A stretch of DNA of 64,000 nt from Auanema rhodensis (GCA_964057225.1 OZ059897.1:3658001-3722000); one strand, 5' to 3'. Counted from the first letter of the stretch, positions 26,321 through 41,066 are shown. Notes: generated by a model not told the origin, from the letters alone. Translations and numbers: made by a program.

Positions 26321-27373
26321 ATAGAGCGTTTCTCAATGTGGTATAGTGCATTCGATGCGGATTTTTAAGCTGCGTTGATCTGTGTTATCAGATTTGAGTT
26401 AACTTAAAAATGCACCGAGATATCAACTGATATATGTTCACACTTATATCCTCGATTTTCACCCTGAAGAGATGATTTTTTCGTTGAATAACATTGTCCA
26501 TCGTCTTCGTCTTGAAAAAAGGAATCTAAAAACACCTACTTTTTGTGAAATTATTTAGAAATTTTTCGGGAAAATTTTTGTCAAAATGTTTTTGGAAGCA
26601 ATGTTGAGTGTACATGGGAACTCAACATACACTAATGCATTATTTTTCAAACAATCATAACTAATTTTTGTATAGAGCGTTTCTCAACGTAGTATAGTGC
26701 ATTCGATGCGGATTTTTAAGCTGCTTTGATCTGTGTTATCAGATTTGAGTTAACTTAAAAATGCACCGAGATATCAACTGATATAGGTTCACACTTATAT
26801 CCTCGATTTTCACCCTGAAGAAATGATTTTTTCGTTGAAAAACATTGTCCATCGTATTCGTCTTGAAAAAAGGAATCTAAAAACATCTACTTTTTGTGAA
26901 ATTATTTAGAAATTGTTCGGGAAAATTTTTGTCAAAATGTTTTTGGAAGCAATGTTGAGTGTACATGGGAACTCAACATACACTAATGCATTATTTTTCA
27001 AACGATCATAACTAATTTTTGTATAGAGCGTTTCTCAATGTAGTATAGTGCATTCGATGCGGATTTTTAAGCTGCGTTGATCTGTGTTATCAGATTTGAG
27101 TTAACTTAAAAATGCACCGAGATATCAACTGATATAGGTTCACACATATATCCTCGATTTTCACCCTGAAGAAATGATTTTTCCGTTGAAAAACATTGTC
27201 CATCGTCTTCGTCTTGAAAAAAGGAATCTAAAAACATCTACTTTTTGTGAAATTATTCAGAAATTTTTCGGGAAAATTTTTGTCAAAATGTTTTTGGAAG
27301 CAATGTTGAGTGTACATGGGAACTCAACATACACTAATGCATTATTTTTCAAACGATCATAACTAATTTTTGT
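26321..27373 (+). repeat. 3-monomer higher-order repeat, copy 2 (1053 bp)
   Basis: Adjacent copy of 25268-26320 with the same three monomer types in order, lacking the private changes of copy 1's last monomer. A related CAAACAATC monomer already appears at 18955, so the founder type is older than this duplication. Confidence 0.88.
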
Positions 27374-29479
27374 ATAGAGCGTTTTTTAATGTAGTATAAT
27401 GCATTCGATGCGGATTTTTAAGCTGCGTTGATCTGTGTTATCAGATTTGAGTTAGCTTAAAAATGCACCGAGATATCAACTGATATATGTTCACACTCAT
27501 ATCCTCGATTATCACCCTGAAGAATTGATTTTTTCGTTGAATAACATTGTCCATCGTCTTCGTCTTGAAAAAAGGAATCTAAAAACATCTACTTTTTGTG
27601 AAATTATTTAGAAATTTTTCGGGAAAATTTTTGTCAAAATGTTTTTGGAAGCAATGTTGAGTGTACATGGGAACTCAACATACACTAATGCATTATTTTT
27701 CAAACGATCATAACTAATTTTTGTATAGAGCGTTTTTTAATGTAGTATAATGCATTCGATGCGGATTTTTAAGCTGCGTTGATCTGTGTTATCAGATTTG
27801 AGTTAGCTTAAAAATGCACCGAGATATCAACTGATATATGTTCACACTCATATCCTCGATTATCACCCTGAAGAATTGATTTTTTCGTTGAAAAACATTG
27901 TCCATCGTATTTTTCTTGAAAAAAGGAATCTAAAAACATCTACTTTTTGTGAAATTATTTAGAAATTTTTCGGGAAAATTTTTGTCAAAATGTTTTTGGA
28001 AGCAATGTTGAGTGTACATGGGAACTCAACATACACTAATGCATTATTTTTCAAACGATCATAACTAATTTTTGTATAGAGCGTTTCTCAATGTGGTATA
28101 GTGCATTCGATGCGGATTTTTAAGCTGCGTTGATCTGTGTTATCAGATTTGAGTTAACTTAAAAATGCACCGAGATATCAACTGATATATGTTCACACTT
28201 ATATCCTCGATTTTCACCCTGAAGAGATGATTTTTTCGTTGAATAACATTGTCCATCGTCTTCGTCTTGAAAAAAGGAATCTAAAAACATCTACTTTTGT
28301 GAAATTATTTAGAAATTTTTCGGGAAAATTTTTGTCAAAATGTTTTTGGAAGCAATGTTGAGTGTACATGGGAACTCAACATACACTAATGCATTATTTT
28401 TTAAACGATCATAACTAATTTTTGTATAGAGCGTTTCTCAATGTAGTATAGTGCATTCGATGCGGATTTTTAAGCTGCTTTGATCTGTGTTATCAGATTT
28501 GAGTTAACTTAAAAATGCACCGAGATATCAACTGATATAGGTTCACACTTATATCCTCGATTTTCACCCTGAAGAAATGATTTTTTCGTTGAAAAACATT
28601 GTCCATCGTATTTGTCTTGAAAAAAGGAATCTAAAAACATCTACTTTTTGTGAAATTATTTAGAAATTTCTCGGGAAAATTTTTGTCAAAATGTTTTTGG
28701 AAGCAATGTTGAGTGTACATGGGAACTCAACATACACTAATGCATTATTTTTCAAACGATCATAACTAATTTTTGTATAGAGCGTTTCTCATTGTAGTAT
28801 AGTGCATTCGATGCGGATTTTTAAGCTGCGTTGATCTGTGTTATCAGATTTGAGTTAACTTAAAAATGCACCGAGATATCAACTGATATAGGTTCACACA
28901 TATATCCTCGATTTTCACCCTGAAGAAATGATTTTTTCGTTGAAAAACATTGTCCATCGTCTTCGTCTTAAAAAAAGGAATCTAAAAACATCTACTTTTT
29001 GTGAAATTATTCAGAAATTTTTCGGGAAAATTTTTGTCAAAATGTTTTTGGAAGCAATGTTGAGTGTACATGGGAACTCAACATACACTAATGCATTATT
29101 TTTCAAACGATCATAACTAATTTTTGTATAGAGCGTTTTTTAATGTAGTATAATGCATTCGATGCGGATTTTTAAGCTGCGTCGATCTGTGTTATCAGAT
29201 TTGAGTTAGCTTAAAAATGCACCGAGATATCAACTGATATATGTTCACACTTATATCCTCGATTTTCACCCTGAAGAAATGATTTTTTCGTTGAAAAAAC
29301 ATTGTCCATCGTCTTTGCCTTGAAAAAAGGAATCTAAAAACATCTACTTTTTGTGAAATTATTTAGAAATTTTTCGGGAAAATTTTTGTCAAAATGTTTT
29401 TGGAAGCAATGTTGAGTGTACATGGGAACTCAACATACACTAATGCATTATTTTTCAAACGATCATAACTTATTTTTGT

Positions 29480-29830
29480 ATAGAGCGTTTCTCAATGTAG
29501 TGTAGTGCATTCGATGCGGATTTTTAAGCTGCGTCGATCTGTGTTATCAGATTTGAGCTAGCTTAAAAATGCACCGCGATATCAACTGATATATGTTCAC
29601 ACTTATATCCTCGATTTTCACCCTGAAGAAATGATTTTTTGGTTGAAAAACATTGTCCATCGTCTTCGTCTTGAAAAAAGGTTTCTAAAAACATCTACTT
29701 TTTGTGAAATTATTTAGAAATTGTTCGGGAAAATTTTTGTCAAAATGTTTTTGGAAGGAATGTTGAGTGTACATGGGAACTCAACATACACTAATGCATT
29801 ATTTTTCAAACGATCATAACTAATTTTTGT
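29480..29830 (+). repeat. most divergent monomer seen by eye
   Basis: Several changes appear only or almost only here: ACCGCGATATC, TTTTTTGGTTG in place of TTTTTTCGTTG, GGTTTCTAAA in place of GGAATCTAAA, and GGAAGGAATG. It also has TAGTGTAGTG and TTGTTCGGG, which are shared with other copies. The TTCG of the CENP-B-like motif is lost. The monomer is full length and in phase. Confidence 0.7.
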
Positions 29831-31233
29831 ATAGAGCGTTTCTCAATGTAGTATAGTGCATTCGATGCGGATTTTTAAGCTGCGTTGATCTGTGTTATCA
29901 GATTTGAGTTAACTTAAAAATGCACCGAGATATCAACTGATATAGGTTCACACATATATCCTCGATTTTCACCCTGAAGAAATGATTTTTCCGTTGAAAA
30001 ACATTGTCCATCGTCTTCGTCTTGAAAAAAGGAATCTAAAAACATCTACTTTTTGTGAAATTATTCAGAAATTTTTCGGGAAAATTTTTGTCAAAATGTT
30101 TTTGGAAGCAATGTTGAGTGTACATGGGAACTCAACATACACTAATGCATTATTTTTCAAACGATCATAACTAATTTTTGTATAGAGCGTTTTTTAATGT
30201 AGTATAATGCATTCGATGCGGATTTTTAAGCTGCGTTGATCTGTGTTATCAGATTTGAGTTAGCTTAAAAATGCACCGAGATATCAACTGATATATGTTC
30301 ACACTCATATCCTCGATTATCACCCTGAAGAATTGATTTTTTCGTTGAAAAACATTGTCCATCGTATTTTTCTTGAAAAAAGGAATCTAAAAACATCTAC
30401 TTTTTGTGAAATTATTTAGAAATTTTTCGGGAAAATTTTTGTCAAAATGTTTTTGGAAGCAATGTTGAGTGTACATGGGAACTCAACATACACTAATGCA
30501 TTATTTTTCAAACGATCATAACTAATTCTTGTATAGAGCGTTTCTCAATGTAGTATAGTGCATTCGATGCGGATTTTTAAGCTGCGTTGATCTGTGTTAT
30601 CAGATTTGAGTTAGCTTAAAAATGCACCGAGATATCAACTGATATATGTTCACACTTATATCCTCGATTTTCACCCTGAAGAGATGATTTTTTCGTTGAA
30701 TAACATTGTCCATCGTCTTCGTCTTGAAAAAAGGAATCTAAAAACATCTACTTTTTGTGAAATTATTTAGAAATTTTTCGGGAAAATTTTTGTCAAAATG
30801 TTTTTGGAAGCAATGTTGAGTGTACATGGGAACTCAACATACACTAATGCATTATTTTTCAAACGATCATAACTAATTTTTGTATAGAGCGTTTCTCAAT
30901 GTGGTATAGTGCATTCGATGCGGATTTTTAAGCTGCGTTGATCTGTGTTATCAGATTTGAGTTAACTTAAAAATGCACCGAGATATCAACTGATATATGT
31001 TCACACTTATATCCTCGATTTTCACCCTGAAGAGATGATTTTTTCGTTGAATAACATTGTCCATCGTCTTCGTCTTGAAAAAAGGAATCTAAAAACATCT
31101 ACTTTTGTGAAATTATTTAGAAATTTTTCGGGAAAATTTTTGTCAAAATGTTTTTGGAAGCAATGTTGAGTGTACATGGGAACTCAACATACACTAATGC
31201 ATTATTTCTTAAACGATCATAACTAATTTTTGT

Positions 31234-31935
31234 ATAGAGCGTTTTTCAATGTAGTATAGTGCATTCGATGCGGATTTTTAAGCTGCTTTGATCTGTGTTA
31301 TCAGATTTGAGTTAACTTAAAAATGCACCGAGATATCAACTGATATAGGTTCACACTTATATCCTCGATTTTCATCCTGAAGAAATGATTTTTTCGTTGA
31401 AAAACATTGTCCATCGTATTTGTCTTGAAAAAAGGAATCTAAAAACATCTACTTTTTGTGAAATTATTTAGAAATTTTTCGGGAAAATTTTTGTCAAAAT
31501 GTTTTTGGAAGCAATGTTGAGTGTACATGGGAACTCAACATACACTAATGCATTATTTTTCAAACGATCATAACTAATTTTTGTATAGAGCGTTTCTCAA
31601 TGTAGTATAGTGCATTCGATGCGGATTTTTAAGCTGCTTTGATCTGTGTTATCAGATTTGAGTTAACTTAAAAATGCACCGAGATATCAACTGATATAGG
31701 TTCACACTTATATCCTCGATTTTCATCCTGAAGAAATGATTTTTTCGTTGAAAAACATTGTCCATCGTATTTGTCTTGAAAAAAGGAATCTAAAAACATC
31801 TACTTTTTGTGAAATTATTTAGAAATTTTTCGGGAAAATTTTTGTCAAAATGTTTTTGGAAGCAATGTTGAGTGTACATGGGAACTCAACATACACTAAT
31901 GCATTATTTTTCAAACGATCATAACTAATTTTTGT
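31234..31935 (+). repeat. two adjacent same-type monomers
   Basis: Consecutive monomers at 31234 and 31585 share TTTTCATCCTG, GCTTTG and GTATTTGTC, a combination not seen elsewhere. They differ at GTTTTTCAATG versus GTTTCTCAATG. A single-monomer duplication is the simplest explanation. Confidence 0.8.
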
Positions 31936-32638
31936 ATAGAGCGTTTCTCATTGTAGTATAGTGCATTTGATGCGGATGTTTAAGCTGCGTTGATCTGTGT
32001 TATCAGATTTGAGTTAACTTAAAAATGCACCGAGATATCAACTGATATAGGTTCACACATATATCCTCGATTTTCACCCTGAAGAAATGATTTTTTCGTT
32101 GAAAAACATTGTCCATCGTATTTGTCTTGAAAAAAGGAATCTAAAAACATCTACTTTTTGTGAAATTATTTAGAAATTTTTCGGGAAAATTTTTGTCAAA
32201 ATGTTTTTGGAAGCAATGTTGAGTGTACATGGGAACTCAACATACACTAATGCATTATTTTTCAAACGATCATAACTAATTTTTGTATAGAGCGTTTTTT
32301 AATGTAGTATAATGCATTCGATGCGGATTTTTAAGCTGCGTCGATCTGTGTTATCAGATTTGAGTTAGCTTAAAAATGCACCGAGATATCAACTGATATA
32401 TGTTCACACTTATATCCTCGATTTTCACCCTGAAGAAATGATTTTTTCGTTGAAAAAACATTGTCCATCGTCTTTGCCTTGAAAAAAGGAATCTAAAAAC
32501 ATCTACTTTTTGTGAAATTATTTAGAAATTTTTCGGGAAAATTTTTGTCAAAATGTTTTTGGAAGCAATGTTGAGTGTACATGGGAACTCAACATACACT
32601 AATGCATTATTTTTCAAACGATCATAACTAATTCTTGT

Positions 32639-33691
32639 ATAGAGCGTTTCTCAATGTAGTATAGTGCATTCGATGCGGATTTTTAAGCTGCGTCGATCTG
32701 TGTTATCCGATTTGAGCTAGCTTGAAAATGTACCGAGATATCAACTGATATATGTTCACACTTATATCCTCGATTTTCACCCTGAAGAATTTATTTTTTC
32801 GTTGAATAACATTGTCCATCGTCTTCGCCTTGAAAAAAGGAATCTAAAAACATCTACTTTTTGTGAAATTATTTAGAAATTTTTCGGGAAAATTTTTGTC
32901 AAAATGTTTTTGGAAGCAATGTTGAGTGTACATGGGAACTCAACATACACTAATGCATTATTTTTCAAACGATCATAACTAATTTTTCTATGGAGCGTTT
33001 CTCAATGTAGTATAGTGCATTCGATGCGGATTTTTAAGCTGCGTCGATCTGTGTTATCCGATTTGAGCTAGCTTGAAAATGTACCGAGATATCAACTGAT
33101 ATATGTTCACACTTATATCCTCGATTTTCACCCTGAAGAATTTATTTTTTCGTTGAATAACATTGTCCATCGTCTTCGCCTTGAAAAAAGGAATCTAAAA
33201 ACATCTACTTTTTGTGAAATTATTTAGAAATTTTTCGGGAAAATTTTTGTCAAAATGTTTTTGGAAGCAATGTTGAGTGTACATGGGAACTCAACATACA
33301 CTAATGCATTATTTTTCAAACGATCATAACTTATTTTTGTATAGAGCGTTTCTCAATGTAGTGTAGTGCATTCGATGCGGATTTTTAAGCTGCGTCGATC
33401 TGTGTTATCCGATTTGAGCTAGCTTGAAAATGTACCGAGATATCAACTGATATATGTTCACACTTATATCCTCGATTTTCACCCTGAAGAATTTATTTTT
33501 TCGTTGAATAACATTGTCCATCGTCTTCGCCTTGAAAAAAGGAATCTAAAAACATCTACTTTTTGTGAAATTATTTAGAAATTTTTCGGGAAAATTTTTG
33601 TCAAAATGTTTTTGGAAGCAATGTTGAGTGTACATGGGAACTCAACATACACTAATGCATTATTTTTCAAACGATCATAACTAATTTTTTT
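32639..33691 (+). repeat. run of three same-type monomers
   Basis: Monomers at 32639, 32990 and 33341 all carry TTATCCGATTTGAGCTAGC, TTGAAAATGTACC and GAATTTATT. This type first appears here and recurs across the right half of the window. Junctions differ (ATTTTTCTATGG, CTTATTTTTG), so the copies are not all products of one event. Confidence 0.8.
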
Positions 33692-35448
33692 ATGGAGCGT
33701 TTCTCAATGTAGTATAGTGCATTCGATGCGGATTTTTAAGCTGCGTTGATCTGTGTTATCAGATTTGCGCTAGCTTAAAAATGCACCGAGTAATCAACTG
33801 ATATAGGTTCACACTTATATCCTCGATTTTTACCCTGAAGAATTAATTTTTTCGTTGAATAACATTGTCCATCGTCTTTGCCTTGAAAAAAGAAATCTAA
33901 AAACTCCTACTTTTTGTGAAATTATTTAGAAATTTTTCGGGAAAATTTTTGTCAAAATGTTTTTGGAAGCAATGTTGAGTGTACATGGGAACTCAACATA
34001 CACTAATGCATTATTTTTTAAACGATCATAACTAATTTTTGTATAGAGCGTTTCTCAATGTAGTATAGTGCATTCGATGCGGATTTTTAAGCTGCTTTGA
34101 TCTGTGTTATCAGATTTGAGTTAACTTAAAAATGCACCGAGATATCAACTGATATAGGTTCACACTTATATCCTCGATTTTCACCCTGAAGAAATGATTT
34201 TTTCGTTGAAAAACATTGTCCATCGTATTCGTCTTGAAAGAAGGAATCTAAAAACATCTACTTTTTGTGAAATTATTTAGAAATTTTTCGGGAAAATTTT
34301 TGTCAAAATGTTTTTGGAAGCAATGTTGAGTGTACATGGGAACTCAACATACACTAATGCATTATTTTTCAAACGATCATAACTAATTTTTGTATAGAGC
34401 GTTTTTCATTGTAGTATAGTGCATTCGATGCGGATTTTTAAGCTGCGTTGATCTGTGTTATCAGATTTGAGTTAACTTAAAAATGCACCGAGATATCAAC
34501 TGATATAGGTTCACACATATATCCTCGATTTTCACCCTGAAGAAATGATTTTTTCGTTGAAAAACATTGTCCATCGTCTTCGTCTTAAAAAAAGGAATCT
34601 AAAAACATCTACTTTTTGTGAAATTATTCAGAAATTTTTCGGGAAAATTTTTGTCAAAATGTTTTTGGAAGCAATGTTGAGTGTACATGGGAACTCAACA
34701 TACACTAATGCATTATTTTTCAAACGATCATAACTAATTTTTGTATAGAGCGTTTTTTAATGTAGTATAATGCATTCGATGCGGATTTTTAAGCTGCGTC
34801 GATCTGTGTTATCAGATTTGAGTTAGCTTAAAAATGCACCGAGATATCAACTGATATATGTTCACACTTATATCCTCGATTTTCACCCTGAAGAAATGAT
34901 TTTTTCGTTGAAAAAACATTGTCCATCGTCTTCGTCTTAAAAAAAGGAATCTAAAAACATCTACTTTTTGTGAAATTATTCAGAAATTTTTCGGAAAAAT
35001 TTTTGTCAAAATGTTTTTGGAAGCAATGTTGAGTGTACATGGGAACTCAACATACACTAATGCATTATTTTTCAAACGATCATAACTAATTTTTGTATAG
35101 AGCGTTTTTTAATGTAGTATAATGCATTCGATGCGGATTTTTAAGCTGCGTCGATCTGTGTTATCAGATTTGAGTTAGCTTAAAAATGCACCGAGATATC
35201 AACTGATATATGTTCACACTTATATCCTCGATTTTCACCCTGAAGAAATGATTTTTTCGTTGAAAAAACATTGTCCATCGTCTTTGCCTTGAAAAAAGGA
35301 ATCTAAAAACATCTACTTTTTGTGAAATTATTTAGAAATTTTTCGGGAAAATTTTTGTCAAAATGTTTTTGGAAGCAATGTTGAGTGTACATGGGAACTC
35401 AACATACACTAATGCATTATTTTTCAAACGATCATAACTTATTTTTGT

Positions 35449-37204
35449 ATAGAGCGTTTCTCAATGTAGTGTAGTGCATTCGATGCGGATTTTTAAGCTG
35501 CGTCGATCTGTGTTATCCGATTTGAGCTAGCTTGAAAATGTACCGAGATATCAACTGATATATGTTCACACTTATATCCTCGATTTTCACCCTGAAGAAT
35601 TTTTTTTTTCGTTGAATAACATTGTCCATCGTCTTCGCCTTGAAAAAAGGAATCTAAAAACATCTACTTTTTGTGAAATTATTTAGAAATTTTTCGGGAA
35701 AATTTTTGTCAAAATGTTTTTGGAAGCAATGTTGAGTGTACATGGGAACTCAACATACACTAATGCATTATTTTTCAAACGATCATAACTAATTTTTTTA
35801 TGGAGCGTTTCTCAATGTAGTATAGTGCATTCGATGCGGATTTTTAAGCTGCGTTGATCTGTGTTATCAGATTTGCGCTAGCTTAAAAATGCACCGAGTA
35901 ATCAACTGATATAGGTTCACACTTATATCCTCGATTTTTACCCTGAAGAATTAATTTTTTCGTTGAATAACATTGTCCATCGTCTTTGCCTTGAAAAAAG
36001 AAATCTAAAAACTCCTACTTTTTGTGAAATTATTTAGAAATATTTCGGGAAAATTTTTGTCACAATGTTTTTGGAAGCAATGTTGAGTGTACATGGGAAC
36101 TCAGCATACACTAATGCATTATTTTTCAAACGATCATAACTAATTTTTGTATAGAGCGTTTCTCAATGTAGTATAGTGCATTCGATGCGGATTTTTAAGC
36201 TGCGTTGATCTGTGTTATCAGATTTGAGTTAACTTAAAAATGCACCGAGATATCAACTGATATAGGTTCACACATATATCCTCGATTTTCACCCTGAAGA
36301 AATGATTTTTTCGTTGACAAACATTGTCCATCGTCTTCGTCTTGAAAAAAGGAATCTAAAAACATCTACTTTTTGTGAAATTATTCAGAAATTTTTCGGG
36401 AAAATGTTTGTCAAAATGTTTTTGGAAGCAATGTTGAGTGTACATGGGAACTCAACATACACTAATGCATTATTTTTCAAACGATCATAACTAATTTTTG
36501 TATAGAGCGCTTTTTAATGTAGTATAGTGCATTCGATGCGGATTTTTAAGCTGCGTCGATCTGTGTTATCAGATTTGAGTTAGCTTAAAAATGCACCGAG
36601 ATATCAACTGATATATGTTCACACTTATATCCTCGATTTTCACCCTGAAGAAATGATTTTTTCGTTGAAAAAACATTGTCCATCGTCTTTGCCTTGAAAA
36701 AAGGAATCTAAAAACATCTACTTTTTGTGAAATTATCTAGAAATTTTTCGGGAAAATTTTTGTCAAAATGTTTTTGGAAGCAATGTTGAGTGTACATGGG
36801 AACTCAACATACACTAATGCATTATTTTTCAAACGATCATAACTTATTTTTGTATAGAGCGTTTCTCAATGTAGTGTAGTGCATTCGATGCGGATTTTTA
36901 AGCTGCGTCGATCTGTGTTATCCGATTTGAGCTAGCTTGAAAATGTACCGAGATATCAACTGATATATGTTCACACTTATATCCTCGATTTTCACCCTGA
37001 AGAATTTATTTTTTCGTTGAATAACATTGTCCATCGTCTTCGCCTTGAAAAAAGAAATCTAAAAACATCTACTTTTTGTGAAATTATTTAGAAATTTTTC
37101 GGGAAAATTTTTGTCAAAATGTTTTTGGAAGCAATGTTGAGTGTACATGGGAACTCAACATACACTAATGCATTATTTTTCAAACGATCATAACTTATTT
37201 TTGT
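35449..37204 (+). repeat. 5-monomer higher-order repeat, copy 1 (1756 bp)
   Basis: Order: TTATCCG monomer with a long T run (GAATTTTTTTTTTC); TTGCGCTAGC monomer with AATATTTCGGG and GTCACAATG; TTGACAAAC monomer with AAAATGTTTG; GCGTCG monomer with the extra A and ATCTAGA; TTATCCG monomer with AAAGAAATC. One 352-bp monomer gives a 1756-bp unit. Confidence 0.88.
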
Positions 37205-38960
37205 ATAGAGCGTTTCTCAATGTAGTGTAGTGCATTCGATGCGGATTTTTAAGCTGCGTCGATCTGTGTTATCCGATTTGAGCTAGCTTGAAAATGTACC
37301 GAGATATCAACTGATATATGTTCACACTTATATCCTCGATTTTCACCCTGAAGAATTTTTTTTTTCGTTGAATAACATTGTCCATCGTCTTCGCCTTGAA
37401 AAAAGGAATCTAAAAACATCTACTTTTTGTGAAATTATTTAGAAATTTTTCGGGAAAATTTTTGTCAAAATGTTTTTGGAAGCAATGTTGAGTGTACATG
37501 GGAACTCAACATACACTAATGCATTATTTTTCAAACGATCATAACTAATTTTTTTATGGAGCGTTTCTCAATGTAGTATAGTGCATTCGATGCGGATTTT
37601 TAAGCTGCGTTGATCTGTGTTATCAGATTTGCGCTAGCTTAAAAATGCACCGAGTAATCAACTGATATAGGTTCACACTTATATCCTCGATTTTTACCCT
37701 GAAGAATTAATTTTTTCGTTGAATAACATTGTCCATCGTCTTTGCCTTGAAAAAAGAAATCTAAAAACTCCTACTTTTTGTGAAATTATTTAGAAATATT
37801 TCGGGAAAATTTTTGTCACAATGTTTTTGGAAGCAATGTTGAGTGTACATGGGAACTCAGCATACACTAATGCATTATTTTTCAAACGATCATAACTAAT
37901 TTTTGTATAGAGCGTTTCTCAATGTAGTATAGTGCATTCGATGCGGATTTTTAAGCTGCGTTGATCTGTGTTATCAGATTTGAGTTAACTTAAAAATGCA
38001 CCGAGATATCAACTGATATAGGTTCACACATATATCCTCGATTTTCACCCTGAAGAAATGATTTTTTCGTTGACAAACATTGTCCATCGTCTTCGTCTTG
38101 AAAAAAGGAATCTAAAAACATCTACTTTTTGTGAAATTATTCAGAAATTTTTCGGGAAAATGTTTGTCAAAATGTTTTTGGAAGCAATGTTGAGTGTACA
38201 TGGGAACTCAACATACACTAATGCATTATTTTTCAAACGATCATAACTAATTTTTGTATAGAGCGCTTTTTAATGTAGTATAGTGCATTCGATGCGGATT
38301 TTTAAGCTGCGTCGATCTGTGTTATCAGATTTGAGTTAGCTTAAAAATGCACCGAGATATCAACTGATATATGTTCACACTTATATCCTCGATTTTCACC
38401 CTGAAGAAATGATTTTTTCGTTGAAAAAACATTGTCCATCGTCTTTGCCTTGAAAAAAGGAATCTAAAAACATCTACTTTTTGTGAAATTATCTAGAAAT
38501 TTTTCGGGAAAATTTTTGTCAAAATGTTTTTGGAAGCAATGTTGAGTGTACATGGGAACTCAACATACACTAATGCATTATTTTTCAAACGATCATAACT
38601 TATTTTTGTATAGAGCGTTTCTCAATGTAGTGTAGTGCATTCGATGCGGATTTTTAAGCTGCGTCGATCTGTGTTATCCGATTTGAGCTAGCTTGAAAAT
38701 GTACCGAGATATCAACTGATATATGTTCACACTTATATCCTCGATTTTCACCCTGAAGAATTTATTTTTTCGTTGAATAACATTGTCCATCGTCTTCGCC
38801 TTGAAAAAAGAAATCTAAAAACATCTACTTTTTGTGAAATTATTTAGAAATTTTTCGGGAAAATTTTTGTCAAAATGTTTTTGGAAGCAATGTTGAGTGT
38901 AAATGGGAACTCAACATACACTAATGCATTATTTTTCAAACGATCATAACTAATTTTTTT
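37205..38960 (+). repeat. 5-monomer higher-order repeat, copy 2 (1756 bp)
   Basis: Repeats all five markers of 35449-37204 in order. One private change near 38900 (GTAAATGGG for GTACATGGG) is also found near 41358, which links this copy to later monomers. Confidence 0.88.
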
Positions 38961-40013
38961 ATGGAGCGTTTCTCAATGTAGTATAGTGCATTCGATGCGG
39001 ATTTTTAAGCTGCGTTGATCTGTGTTATCAGATTTGCGCTAGCTTAAAAATGCACCGAGTAATCAACTGATATAGGTTCACACTTATATCCTCGATTTTT
39101 ACCCTGAAGAATTAATTTTTTCGTTGAATAACATTGTCCATCGTCTTTGCCTTGAAAAAAGAAATCTAAAAACTCCTACTTTTTGTGAAATTATTTAGAA
39201 ATTTTTCGGGAAAATTTTTGTCACAATGTTTTTGGAAGCAATGTTGAGTGTACATGGGAACTCAGCATACACTAATGCATTATTTTTCAAACGATCATAA
39301 CTAATTTTTGTATAGAGCGTTTCTCAATGTAGTATAGTGCATTCGATGCGGATTTTTAAGCTGCGTTGATCTGTGTTATCCGATTTGAGCTAGCTTGAAA
39401 ATGTACCGAGATATCAACTGATATATGTTCACACTTATATCCTCGATTTTCACCCTGAAGAATTTATTTTTTCGTTGAATAACATTGTCCATCGTCTTCG
39501 CCTTGAAAAAAGAAATCTAAAAACATCTACTTTTTGTGAAATTATTTAGAAATTTTTCGGGAAAATTTTTGTCAAAATGTTTTTGGAAGCAATGTTGAGT
39601 GTACATGGGAACTCAACATACACTAATGCATTATTTTTTAAACGATCATAACTAATTTTTTTATGGAGCGTTTCTCAATGTAGTATAGTGCATTCGATGC
39701 GGATTTTTAAGCTGCGTTGATCTGTGTTATCAGATTTGAGTTAACTTAAAAATGCACCGAGATATCAACTGATATAGGTTCACACTTATATCCTCGATTT
39801 TCACCCTGAAGAAATGATTTTTTCGTTGAAAAACATTGTCCATCGTCTTCGTCATGAAAAAAGGAATCTAAAAACATCTACTTTTTGTGAAATTATTTAG
39901 AAATTTTTCGGGAAAATTTTTGTCAAAATGTTTTTGGAAGCAATGTTGAGTGTACATGGGAACTCAACATACACTAATGCATTATTTTTCAAACGATCAT
40001 AACTAATTTTTGT
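38961..40013 (+). repeat. 3-monomer higher-order repeat, copy 1 (1053 bp)
   Basis: Order: TTGCGCTAGC/GAGTAATC monomer with GTCACAATG and ACTCAGC; TTATCCG/GAGCTAGC monomer with TTTTTTAAACG; TTAACTTA monomer with the rare CGTCATGAAA near 39850. Confidence 0.88.
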
Positions 40014-41066
40014 ATAGAGCGTTTCTCAATGTAGTATAGTGCATTCGATGCGGATTTTTAAGCTGCGTTGATCTGTGTTATCAGATTTGCGCTAGCTTAA
40101 AAATGCACCGAGTAATCAACTGATATAGGTTCACACTTATATCCTCGATTTTTACCCTGAAGAATTAATTTTTTCGTTGAATAACATTGTCCATCGTCTT
40201 TGCCTTGAAAAAAGAAATCTAAAAACTCCTACTTTTTGTGAAATTATTTAGAAATTTTTCGGGAAAATTTTTGTCACAATGTTTTTGGAAGCAATGTTGA
40301 GTGTACATGGGAACTCAGCATACACTAATGCATTATTTTTCAAACGATCATAACTAATTTTTGTATAGAGCGTTTCTCAATGTAGTATAGTGCATTCGAT
40401 GCGGATTTTTAAGCTGCGTTGATCTGTGTTATCCGATTTGAGCTAGCTTGAAAATGTACCGAGATATCAACTGATATATGTTCACACTTATATCCTCGAT
40501 TTTCACCCTGAAGAATTTATTTTTTCGTTGAATAACATTGTCCATCGTCTTCGCCTTGAAAAAAGAAATCTAAAAACATCTACTTTTTGTGAAATTATTT
40601 AGAAATTTTTCGGGAAAATTTTTGTCAAAATGTTTTTGGAAGCAATGTTGAGTGTACATGGGAACTCAACATACACTAATGCATTATTTTTTAAACGATC
40701 ATAACTAATTTTTTTATGGAGCGTTTCTCAATGTAGTATAGTGCATTCGATGCGGATTTTTAAGCTGCGTTGATCTGTGTTATCAGATTTGAGTTAACTT
40801 AAAAATGCACCGAGATATCAACTGATATAGGTTCACACTTATATCCTCGATTTTCACCCTGAAGAAATGATTTTTTCGTTGAAAAACATTGTCCATCGTC
40901 TTCGTCATGAAAAAAGGAATCTAAAAACATCTACTTTTTGTGAAATTATTTAGAAATTTTTCGGGAAAATTTTTGTCAAAATGTTTTTGGAAGCAATGTT
41001 GAGTGTACATGGGAACTCAACATACACTAATGCATTATTTTTTAAACGATCATAACTATTTTTTTT
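40014..41066 (+). repeat. 3-monomer higher-order repeat, copy 2 (1053 bp)
   Basis: Adjacent copy of 38961-40013, sharing the rare CGTCATGAAA near 40903. The third monomer here ends in TTTTTTAAACG with ATTTTTTTTATGG at the next junction, unlike copy 1. Confidence 0.88.

Larger units (their letters stand above)
19657..33691 (+). repeat. array zone 2: 40 monomers
   Basis: Forty monomers marked by GTTTTTTAATG with ATAATGC starts, CTCAACG starts, GCTTTG at offset 52, TTCCGTTG, and seven 350-bp monomers that lost one T (CTACTTTTG). Two monomers (29128 and 32287) gained an A in TTGAAAAAACATT. Contains the 4-mer, 6-mer-lag and 3-mer blocks listed separately and two runs of same-type monomers. Monomers between 27374 and 31233 mix types of these blocks without a clean period that I could confirm. 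No gene lies in this zone. Confidence 0.82.
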
